Assembly: GCF_019904295.1 (NCBI RefSeq)
Contig: NZ_CP065359.1
Coordinates: 1,575,001-1,639,000, forward strand
Reading direction: 5' to 3'
DNA from: Ruegeria sp. SCSIO 43209
GTDB lineage: Bacteria > Pseudomonadota > Alphaproteobacteria > Rhodobacterales > Rhodobacteraceae
DNA: 64,000 nt
Part shown: one piece after another, positions 43,563-51,020 of the stretch
How positions within the stretch are numbered: the first letter of the stretch is position 1
How the letters are laid out: each line of letters starts with the position of its first letter
Made by a program: the position numbers and the translations under genes
The notes under the pieces: generated by a model
Told to the model about the DNA's origin: nothing
Database searches by the model: none
Seen by the model: only the letters and a program-made list of their open reading frames with translations

Positions 43563-44048
43563 ATGGCGGGTTCAGTCAACAAGGTCATTCTGATCGGCAA
43601 TCTCGGTGCCGACCCCGAGGTGCGGTCGTTCCAGAACGGTGGTAAGGTGTGCAACCTGCGCATCGCAACATCAGAGACATGGAAAGACCGCAACACTGGT
43701 GAGCGTCGGGATCGAACCCAATGGCACACAGTCGCCATCTTCTCGGAACCTCTGGTTCGCGTTGCCGAGCAGTATTTGCGTAAAGGCAGCAAAGTCTATG
43801 TCGAGGGCCAGTTAGAGACCCGCAAGTGGCAGGATCAGTCGGGGCAGGATCGCTATTCGACTGAGGTTGTCCTGCGCCCTTACCGCAGCGAGCTGACTAT
43901 GCTGGATGCCCGCGGTGAAGGCGGTGGCGGCGGTGGTGGCTATGGCGGTGGTCAGGCCGGAGGAGGCTATGGTGATCCCTATGGCGGTCAGTCCAGCGCC
44001 CCTGCCCCTGCATCCGGCGGCATCGATGACGACGAGATTCCGTTCTAA
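43563..44048 (+). CDS. ssb: Single-stranded DNA-binding protein
   Basis: 161 residues. The OB fold (residues 1-112: [38 protein letters not shown] quoted to 20, [13 protein letters not shown]) is followed by a Gly-rich linker ([17 protein letters not shown]) and the acidic protein-interaction tip DDDEIPF. The ATG at 43563 follows GAGGG; an upstream in-frame ATG at 43470 adds a non-family extension. Confidence 0.95.
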   Translation: MAGSVNKVILIGNLGADPEVRSFQNGGKVCNLRIATSETWKDRNTGERRDRTQWHTVAIFSEPLVRVAEQYLRKGSKVYVEGQLETRKWQDQSGQDRYSTEVVLRPYRSELTMLDARGEGGGGGGGYGGGQAGGGYGDPYGGQSSAPAPASGGIDDDEIPF

Positions 44049-44066
44049 ACCAAACGGAGAAACAAC

Positions 44067-45137
44067 ATGGCATGGTCCTTCTCACTTGGCCGATTGCTCG
44101 GCTCGGAACTGAGGGTCCATGTCACCTTCTTCCTGCTGCTCGCCTGGGTTGGTTTTGCGGCGTATTCCAGCGGCGGTTGGCCCGCTGCGCTCAACAACAT
44201 CCTGTTCGTTCTGGCTTTGTTTGCCTGTGTCGTCGCGCATGAATTCGGTCACGCGCTCATGGCAAGGCGATACGGCATTCGCACCCCTGATATCACTTTG
44301 CTGCCAATCGGTGGACTGGCACGTCTTGAGCGGATGCCAGAAAAACCGATGCAGGAGGTTTGGGTCGCCTTAGCAGGCCCGGCCGTAAACGTCGTCATCT
44401 GGGCCATCCTCGTGGTTTTAGGCGCGGGGATACAACTTGGATCGCTGGCCCAGATCGACTCGGCAGGCACGAACCTATTGAGCCGTCTGGCCTATGTGAA
44501 TCTGCTGCTGGCGGCCTTCAACATGATCCCGGCATTTCCGATGGACGGCGGGCGTGTATTCCGCGCCTTGCTATGTATGAAGATGGAACGTGCCAAGGCC
44601 ACGCGGATCGCCGCCCTTGGCGGTCAGATCGTAGCGGTCGGGCTTGGCTTTCTGGGGCTGACCTCTGGCAACCCGATACTGGTTCTGATCGCCGTCTTTG
44701 TCTTCATTGCCGCGAATTCCGAAAACCAGGACGTTGCGCTACGTTCGGTTGCGCGGCGTGTTAAGGCCCGGGATGCGATGATCACCGAGTTCAAGGCATT
44801 GTCGCCCGATGATACGTTGGCGACGGCGGCTCAAGCGGTCATTCATACGACCCAGCACGAGTTTCCCGTCTTGGCCGAGGATGGCAGCCTTTTGGGTTTT
44901 GTCACCCGTGACCGACTGTTCGCAGCGTTAGCAAGCGACCATCCCCGATCCGAGCCTGCAGCGTCGATTATGGATAAGAACATACCACAAGTCGCACTCA
45001 CCAGCGGATTGGACCAAGTTCTGAATGGCCTGCATAAAGGTGCACCCGCAATTGCTGTATGCACCAAATCGGGACACATGGTTGGCTATATCACCCGCGA
45101 AAACATCGGCGAGCTGATGGTAATCCAGGGGCGCTGA
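44067..45137 (+). CDS. Site-2-protease-type (M50) membrane metalloprotease with CBS pair
   Basis: 356 residues. Zn site HEFGHALMARR (HExxH) in a membrane segment, second motif FNMIPAFPMDGGRVFRAL (NxxPxxPxDGG). About six membrane helices are followed by a cytosolic CBS-domain pair (residues 230-356, RRVKARDAMITEFKALSPDD and ITRENIGELM). It is an intramembrane protease of the CBS-containing SREBP/S2P clade; its target is unknown. It starts 18 bases after ssb and may be co-transcribed with it. Confidence 0.88.
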   Translation: MAWSFSLGRLLGSELRVHVTFFLLLAWVGFAAYSSGGWPAALNNILFVLALFACVVAHEFGHALMARRYGIRTPDITLLPIGGLARLERMPEKPMQEVWVALAGPAVNVVIWAILVVLGAGIQLGSLAQIDSAGTNLLSRLAYVNLLLAAFNMIPAFPMDGGRVFRALLCMKMERAKATRIAALGGQIVAVGLGFLGLTSGNPILVLIAVFVFIAANSENQDVALRSVARRVKARDAMITEFKALSPDDTLATAAQAVIHTTQHEFPVLAEDGSLLGFVTRDRLFAALASDHPRSEPAASIMDKNIPQVALTSGLDQVLNGLHKGAPAIAVCTKSGHMVGYITRENIGELMVIQGR

Positions 45138-45140
45138 ATC

Positions 45141-46253
45141 TCAGCAGGCGGCCAGCGCATCATCAAGCACCGAGACCACTGTCTCGCGCGGCACTTCTGA
45201 AGTGACGAATGCCTGCCCGATGCCTCGTGCCATAATGAAACGCAACTGGCCATCCACGACCTTTTTGTCCTGCGCCATCAGATCGACCAGTGTTTCTGCA
45301 TCCGGCAGTTCACCCGGAATATCGGCCAGATCAGTCTTCATGCCCATGGCGCGCAAATGCGCCCTGACACGGCTTGGATCTTCTTGCGGGCAAAGCCCCA
45401 GCCGAGAAGAAGTTTCAAACGCCAGCGCACAGCCGATGGCGACACCTTCACCGTGCAGCAATCGATCAGAATAATCGGTCGCAGCCTCAAGCGCGTGGCA
45501 GAAAGTATGACCCAGATTGAGCAGCGCCCGGTCGCCCTGCTCGGTCTCGTCGCGTGCCACGATATCGGCCTTCATCTGAACCGAACGTGTGACGGCCTGC
45601 ACACGCGCCGCCATGTCGCCGGATGCTAACAGAGGCCCGTTGTCTTCAAGCCACTCAAAGAACTGGGCATCGCCCAACAGTCCATATTTGACGACTTCGC
45701 CATATCCGGCGAGAAAGTCCCGCGTCTGTAAAGTACCCAGCACGTCCGTGTCGGCCAACACCAGTGACGGCTGGTGAAACGCTCCAATCAGGTTCTTGCC
45801 CTGTGGCGCATTGATCCCGGTCTTGCCCCCAACCGAGCTGTCGACCTGTGCTAGCAGCGAGGTAGGTATCTGAACAAAGCGTACCCCTCGCCGCATCACT
45901 GCTGCAGCAAATCCCACCAGATCACCGATCACACCCCCACCTAGCGCAACGACGATGTCGTTCCGTTCGACCTTCTCCGCCAGCAACCATTCTACCGCGC
46001 GCTCAAAATGCGGCCAGCTTTTGGTGGCCTCACCCGCTGGCAGTGCCAGAGCATTCATCCCGATCCCGGCTGAGGCCAGGCCTTCACGCAGTGCATCCAG
46101 ATGCAGGCCCGCGACAGTCTCATCCGTCAGAACCGCGACACGCTTACGCTTTATCAGTGGAGCAATCCGTTCCCCAGATTGCGCCAAAAGGCCGGGACCG
46201 ATCTCAACATCATATGAACGCTCGGCCAGATCAACATGTACGGTTTGATGCAT
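45141..46253 (-). CDS. aroB: 3-dehydroquinate synthase
   Basis: 370 residues. NAD-binding VALGGGVIGDLVGFAAAVMRRG (quoted in part: GGGVIGDLVGFAA), VQIPTSLLAQVDSSVGGKTG, NLGHTFCHALEAAT (Zn-ligand His) and LLHGEGVAIG. Second step of the shikimate pathway. Its start overlaps the aroK stop by one base, giving the conserved aroK-aroB order. Confidence 0.95.
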   Translation of the reverse strand: MHQTVHVDLAERSYDVEIGPGLLAQSGERIAPLIKRKRVAVLTDETVAGLHLDALREGLASAGIGMNALALPAGEATKSWPHFERAVEWLLAEKVERNDIVVALGGGVIGDLVGFAAAVMRRGVRFVQIPTSLLAQVDSSVGGKTGINAPQGKNLIGAFHQPSLVLADTDVLGTLQTRDFLAGYGEVVKYGLLGDAQFFEWLEDNGPLLASGDMAARVQAVTRSVQMKADIVARDETEQGDRALLNLGHTFCHALEAATDYSDRLLHGEGVAIGCALAFETSSRLGLCPQEDPSRVRAHLRAMGMKTDLADIPGELPDAETLVDLMAQDKKVVDGQLRFIMARGIGQAFVTSEVPRETVVSVLDDALAAC

Positions 46254-46840
46254 TAAATTCGTTCCAAAATATCAGGGCGCGTCACCAATGCAGCGATCAC
46301 CCGATCCACCATATCTTCGATTGCGGTTTCGCCATCTGAGTCAGCCACCAGATCGGCCTGTTCATAGATCGGCACGCGCGCCTCGTACAAACCGCGCAAC
46401 GTTGCATACGGGTCTGCCGTACGCAGCAATGGGCGCGTGTCTTTATGTTTGACGCGATTCCACAACACGTTCAGATCGGCCCGCAACCACACAGATGCAC
46501 CGCGATCTGAGATCATTTTTCGATTGCCTTCTGCCAGAAACGCGCCGCCCCCAGTCGACAGGATGCCTTTTTCCTCGTCCAGAAGCCGCCCGATGATCTG
46601 ACTTTCCTTGCTGCGAAAGAACGCCTCACCATCGCGGGCAAAGATCTCGGGGATGGTCATGTTGGCGGCCGATTCGATCTCGGAATCGCTATCGAGAAAG
46701 GGAACGCCTAGCCGAGCCGCAAGGGCCCGGCCCACCGCAGTCTTTCCAGCCCCCATCATTCCGACCAAAACGACGGTTTTGTGCAGTTGAAACTGCGCCG
46801 CTGTGTCGGAACGCACCGTGTTATGCTTAATTTCGCTCAT
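46253..46840 (-). CDS. aroK: Shikimate kinase
   Basis: 195 residues. Walker A GMMGAGKTAVGRALA, shikimate-binding DSDSEIE and FRSKESQI, GGGAFLAE and the lid residues RPLLRTADPYATLRGL. It phosphorylates shikimate. Sits directly upstream of aroB on the same strand. The first about 20 residues before the P-loop strand are variable. Confidence 0.94.
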   Translation of the reverse strand: MSEIKHNTVRSDTAAQFQLHKTVVLVGMMGAGKTAVGRALAARLGVPFLDSDSEIESAANMTIPEIFARDGEAFFRSKESQIIGRLLDEEKGILSTGGGAFLAEGNRKMISDRGASVWLRADLNVLWNRVKHKDTRPLLRTADPYATLRGLYEARVPIYEQADLVADSDGETAIEDMVDRVIAALVTRPDILERI

Positions 46841-46919
46841 TTCGTCGTGAATGACGTGATCTTAAGAAAAATGCTAGTTATAACTTGGGCAAAAGCAAAA
46901 ATTGAGGCAGCGTTCACCC

Positions 46920-47069
46920 ATGGGCCGTTTAATCAAGTTCCTGATTTACCTCATCTGCCTGTGTTTCATCGGGCTGGTTGGGTATGCCTATGTCGGGCCG
47001 TTTTTTGGTGCGGACTTTTCCGCTCCTCAAAGTGAAGTCCGCGAACCGGTCATCTTGAATGCCGACTAG
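46920..47069 (+). CDS. Small single-span membrane protein, 49 residues
   Basis: ATG at 46920 opens MGRLIKFLIYLICLCFIGLV, a single hydrophobic helix of about 20 residues behind a short basic start, followed by GYAYVGPFFGADFSAPQSEV and an acidic end to the TAG at 47067. It overlaps the next gene by 11 bases, which suggests translational coupling. The position before a long periplasmic-type protein and the clear membrane signature support a real gene; function unknown. Confidence 0.65.
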   Translation: MGRLIKFLIYLICLCFIGLVGYAYVGPFFGADFSAPQSEVREPVILNAD

Positions 47070-48585
47070 AACCACTCTTCTGGCGTTTTTTCTAGCCGGA
47101 ACTGCGCAGGCACAATCGACGGAGCCCTTGTCGATCATCGACTGGCTGACCGACCCGCCTGAGAATCTGCCGGGCACAGTGCTATTAGAGCCACCTGTCA
47201 CCCAGACAGGGTTGCAGCCGGATATTCAGGTCACCCCGCTTGAGGCGCTGTCGCCTCCGCTGGGTTTGGTGGCCTCTTCCGTCACGGGTCTGCCAGTCAA
47301 CTTGTGGCAGAACAGCGATGCGGATCGTCTGGCGGAACTGATCGGGCAGGTGCGGGTCAAGTCCAACCCCGCAATGCAACGGCTGCTGTTCACCCTGCTC
47401 CTTTCCGAGGCACGTCCCCCAAGCGGAGGACAGGCAGAAGACAAATTGCTTATGGCGCGACTGGACCGCCTTATGCAATTGGGCGCATCCGATCCGGTAC
47501 AGTCTCTGGTTCAGCTGGCCGGTCCGACCGATACGCAAGCTCGTTTCAAACGCTGGTTCGATGCGACGTTGCTGACGGGTGACGAAGACCGGAGTTGCAC
47601 CGCGCTGATCGCGCAGCCGAATTTGTCTCGGGATTACGCAGCGCAAATATTCTGCAAGGCCCGTCGTGGAGATTGGGCGTCAGCTGCTCTGACACTCGAA
47701 GCCGCTCATGCGCTGCAGGTGCTTCCCGATGAACAGCTGGCATTGCTCGATCGCTTTCTCAGCCCGGAATTGTTCGAAGGGGCCGAGTATCTTCCTCAGC
47801 CCGACGACCCGAATCCGCTTACGTTCCGTCTGTTCGAAGCCATTGGTGAACGTTTGCCCACGGCTTCACTGCCACGGGCGTTCGCCAATGCCGATCTGCG
47901 CGATGTGGCGGGCTGGAAAGCCCAGGTCGAAGCTGCTGAACGATTGACGCGGATTGGGGCGCTGACACCCAATCAGTTGCTCGGCCTGTATACCGAACGT
48001 TCTCCGGCTGCTTCGGGTGCTGTCTGGGACCGCGTGGCTGCCATCCAACGGTTCGAAACCGCATTGGAAACCGGAAATCCCGAGGCAGTTTCCAAAACTC
48101 TTGTTGAGGTCTGGGCTCAGATGAAAACCGTCGGGCTTGAGGTTCCATTTGCCGAACTCTTTGCCCCGCGCCTGGCTGCAATCAAACTGTCTGGTCCGGC
48201 TGCCGAGAATCTGAGGTGGCGTATTCTGCTGTTGTCCGAGCTTTATGAAGACGCGGCGCAAAACGTGCCTGATAGTTCAGAGACCAACATGTTTCTGGCC
48301 GCCCTGGCGCAGGGCGATCCGCAGCGCGCACCGTCACCAACCCCTCTGGCGGATGCCATTTCGCAGGGCTTTGCCTGGTCCGCGCCCATCCCTTCGGATA
48401 TCGACGGGCTTCTGAGCAACGATCAATTGGGCGAAGCCATTCTGGAAACGATGCAATTGTTCGCCCATGGCGCGCGCGGCAATCTGGTCGACCTGACCGC
48501 TGCAATCGCTGCGTTCCGCCGCGTGGGTCTTGAAGACACCGCACGTCGGGCCGCGTTGCAGTTGATGATCTTGAACGGGGCTTGA
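47059..48585 (+). CDS. Hypothetical exported alpha-helical protein
   Basis: 508 residues, no domain that I recognise. The first about 18 residues (LLAFFLAGTAQAQ) look like a Sec signal peptide. The remainder is rich in Leu/Ala helices of 30-40 residues (FAELFAPRLAAIKLSG, AENLRWRILLLSELYEDAA), suggesting a helical-repeat solenoid. The start overlaps the small membrane protein and the stop overlaps a possible TTG start of xerD, so the three genes form one operon. The set recurs as far as I recall in the Rhodobacteraceae, but no role can be stated. Confidence 0.7.
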   Translation: MPTRTTLLAFFLAGTAQAQSTEPLSIIDWLTDPPENLPGTVLLEPPVTQTGLQPDIQVTPLEALSPPLGLVASSVTGLPVNLWQNSDADRLAELIGQVRVKSNPAMQRLLFTLLLSEARPPSGGQAEDKLLMARLDRLMQLGASDPVQSLVQLAGPTDTQARFKRWFDATLLTGDEDRSCTALIAQPNLSRDYAAQIFCKARRGDWASAALTLEAAHALQVLPDEQLALLDRFLSPELFEGAEYLPQPDDPNPLTFRLFEAIGERLPTASLPRAFANADLRDVAGWKAQVEAAERLTRIGALTPNQLLGLYTERSPAASGAVWDRVAAIQRFETALETGNPEAVSKTLVEVWAQMKTVGLEVPFAELFAPRLAAIKLSGPAAENLRWRILLLSELYEDAAQNVPDSSETNMFLAALAQGDPQRAPSPTPLADAISQGFAWSAPIPSDIDGLLSNDQLGEAILETMQLFAHGARGNLVDLTAAIAAFRRVGLEDTARRAALQLMILNGA

Positions 48586-48587
48586 GC

Positions 48588-49544
48588 ATGACCGCGCCCG
48601 CGTCTCAGGAGCTGTGGATTTCCACCTTCCTCGAAGCGCAAGCTGCCGAGCTTGGCGCTGCCACCAACACCCTGCTCGCCTATGGCCGGGATCTGAAAGA
48701 TTTCTCTGATTGGTTGACGCGTCGGAAATCGGGCTTTTCCGAAGCGGATCGCGATCGGATCGAAGGTTACCTGATCGATTGCGATGCGCAGGGCCTGTCG
48801 CGCTCGACAAGGGCACGGCGGTTGTCGGCGATCAAACAATTGTACCGATTTGCTTTCGAAGAAGGCTGGCGCGAAAGCAATCCGGCCATCCAGATCAAGG
48901 GACCAGGGCGCCCCAAGCGATTGCCAAAAACACTGGACGTGCCCGAAGTTGACCACCTGCTTGCAGCAGCGCGGCGCACGGGCCGTTCCGACGCAGACAG
49001 AATTCGCAACACGTGCCTGATGGAACTGCTCTATGCGACGGGGATGCGGGTGACAGAGCTGGTATCGCTGCCGGTCAGTTCAGCCAGAGGTGATCCCCGC
49101 ATGCTGCTGGTCCTCGGCAAAGGCGGGAAAGAGCGGATGGTTCCGCTGTCCCCCCCTGCCCGCGAGGCGTTGGCAGACTGGCTGCAAGCCCGCGATGCGG
49201 CCGAGGAAAAAGCTATTTCCAAAGGGGGGCAAGCGTCGCGTTTCCTGTTCCCGTCGCGCGGGAAATCCGGGCACCTGACGCGGCATCGCTTCTTTCTGCT
49301 GGTCAAGGAACTGGCGATCGAAGGCGGTGTTTCGCCTGAAAAAGTCACACCTCATACGCTGCGCCATGCGTTTGCGACGCACCTGCTGGCCAATGGCGCG
49401 GATTTGCGCTCGATCCAGACGCTGTTGGGCCATGCAGATGTGGCGACAACCGAGATCTATACGCATGTTCTGGATGAGCGCCTGTCGGAACTGGTGTTGG
49501 AACACCACCCGCTGGCCAAAGACGACACCACAGATCAGGGCTAA
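48588..49544 (+). CDS. xerD: Tyrosine recombinase XerD (chromosome dimer resolution type)
   Basis: 318 residues. The N-terminal SAM-like DNA-binding domain (FLEAQAAELGAATNTLLAYG) precedes the catalytic domain with Arg in TGMRVTEL, HTLRHAFATHLL (HxxR) and LLGHADVATTEIYTHV (His and nucleophile Tyr). Length and motifs fit housekeeping XerC/XerD rather than a phage integrase; XerD versus XerC is a judgement. No att-like repeats are nearby. The TTG two codons earlier overlaps the previous stop and is an alternative start. Confidence 0.85.
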   Translation: MTAPASQELWISTFLEAQAAELGAATNTLLAYGRDLKDFSDWLTRRKSGFSEADRDRIEGYLIDCDAQGLSRSTRARRLSAIKQLYRFAFEEGWRESNPAIQIKGPGRPKRLPKTLDVPEVDHLLAAARRTGRSDADRIRNTCLMELLYATGMRVTELVSLPVSSARGDPRMLLVLGKGGKERMVPLSPPAREALADWLQARDAAEEKAISKGGQASRFLFPSRGKSGHLTRHRFFLLVKELAIEGGVSPEKVTPHTLRHAFATHLLANGADLRSIQTLLGHADVATTEIYTHVLDERLSELVLEHHPLAKDDTTDQG

Positions 49545-49607
49545 CCCCTTGATTGGCCGGGCCCGCACCCCCATAACGAATGCAGCAACACGAACAACCT
49601 AGGACCA

Positions 49608-50915
49608 ATGGAACCCACTCCTTCTCTGCTTGATGGCGCATTCTGGATCACGACAGGATCCATTCTTCTTCTCCTTGTCCTATCGGGCTTTTTTTCGGGC
49701 TCCGAAACTGCGCTGACCGCATCATCGCGTGGCAAGCTGAGAGCGCAGGCTGACAAAGGCTCGCGCGGGGCGAAAAAAGCGCTGGAAATCACCGATGATA
49801 ACGAACGTCTGATCGGCTCGGTCCTTCTCGGCAACAACCTTGTCAACATCCTTGCCGCTTCGTTGGCAACCGCCCTGTTTACCCGCCTGTTCGGCGAAAG
49901 CGGTGTGGCGCTGGCGACGCTCGTGATGACCCTTCTGGTGCTGATCTTTGCCGAGGTGCTGCCCAAGACCTACGCGATTACCAACGCCGAAAAAGCCGCC
50001 GCCTTGGTGGCACCCGTTATCAGCGTCGTCGTAACGGTGTTCTCGCCGGTGGTGGCTGCCGTCCGGCTACTGGTGCGCGGTGTATTGCGCCTGTTCGGCG
50101 TACAGATCGACCCCGATAGCAACATCCTTGCGGTCCGTGAAGAAATCGCTGGCGCATTGCAACTGGGCCATTCCGAAGGTGTGGTCGAAAAAGAAGATCG
50201 CGACCGTATTCTGGGCGCGCTCGATCTTGGCGACCGCGCGGTGGAAGAGATCATGCTTCACCGTTCGAATATTGAGATGATCGATGCGGATGACGAACCC
50301 GAGGCGATCCTGAAACAGTGTCTGGAAAGCCCACACACCCGCCTGCCTGTGTTCCGTGAAGAACAGGAAAACATCGTGGGTGTCGTGCACGCCAAAGACT
50401 TGTTCCGCGCAATGTATGCACAGGTAGGCGGCGCGGATGGTGATCCAGAGCGGCTTAAGAATTTCGACATCGCGAAGGTTGCCAACGATCCTTATTTCGT
50501 GCCCGAAACCACCACTCTGGACGACCAAATGCGTGAGTTTCTTCGCATGCACAGCCATTTCGCGCTTGTTGTTGACGAATATGGATCGCTGCGCGGGCTG
50601 ATCACGCTGGAAGATATTCTGGAAGAGATCGTGGGCGAGATCGCAGACGAGTTCGACATCGACGAAGATGTCCCCGTTACCCGATCTGACGACGGCCAGT
50701 ATCTGGTCGAAGGCGCAATGACCATCCGCGACGCCAACCGCGCGCTTGACTGGTCGCTGCCGGATGAAGAAGCCAACACGCTGGCCGGTTTGGTGATCCA
50801 CGAGGCTCAGATGATCCCCATTGTGGGCCAAGTATTCTCGTTCCACGGTTTCCGATTTGAGGTCACGGCCCGCGAAGGCAACAGGATCACCGCCCTCAAG
50901 GTTCGTCCTCTCTAA
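49608..50915 (+). CDS. CNNM/CorC-family membrane protein with CBS pair (HlyC/CorC family)
   Basis: 435 residues. An N-terminal DUF21 domain with four membrane segments (ILLLLVLSGFFSGSETALTA, LLGNNLVNILAASLATALF quoted to 20, ISVVVTVFSPVVAAVRLLV) is followed by a CBS pair (residues 205-335) and a C-terminal CorC_HlyC transporter-associated domain (YLVEGAMTIRDANRALDW). Members are linked to Mg or Co efflux. The old haemolysin name has no support here. Confidence 0.88.
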   Translation: MEPTPSLLDGAFWITTGSILLLLVLSGFFSGSETALTASSRGKLRAQADKGSRGAKKALEITDDNERLIGSVLLGNNLVNILAASLATALFTRLFGESGVALATLVMTLLVLIFAEVLPKTYAITNAEKAAALVAPVISVVVTVFSPVVAAVRLLVRGVLRLFGVQIDPDSNILAVREEIAGALQLGHSEGVVEKEDRDRILGALDLGDRAVEEIMLHRSNIEMIDADDEPEAILKQCLESPHTRLPVFREEQENIVGVVHAKDLFRAMYAQVGGADGDPERLKNFDIAKVANDPYFVPETTTLDDQMREFLRMHSHFALVVDEYGSLRGLITLEDILEEIVGEIADEFDIDEDVPVTRSDDGQYLVEGAMTIRDANRALDWSLPDEEANTLAGLVIHEAQMIPIVGQVFSFHGFRFEVTAREGNRITALKVRPL

Positions 50916-50981
50916 GCCCTACAGCGCGCGTATTCAGCAAACGACGCGCGGTGTCGCGAACGGAACAGTAATACGCCAGAG

Positions 50982-51016
50982 CCCTCGGCAGGCTCGGCCA
51001 AAAGCCGAGGGAGAAA
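50982..51016 (+). promoter_or_regulatory. Alternative hairpins masking the ribosome-binding site of the GcvT-type flavoprotein gene
   Basis: The segment GCCGAGGG (51004-51011) can pair either with CCCTCGGC (50982-50989) or, in part, with CTCGGC (50993-50998). The right arm overlaps the GGGAG ribosome-binding site of the gene starting at 51021. Two competing stems over a start region look like a translational switch, but no riboswitch class that I know fits. Confidence 0.35.
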
Positions 51017-51020
51017 CATC

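Noticed and set aside
50982..51020. Glycine riboswitch before the GcvT-type flavoprotein
   Set aside because: The leader is too short and lacks the tandem aptamer features of glycine riboswitches.
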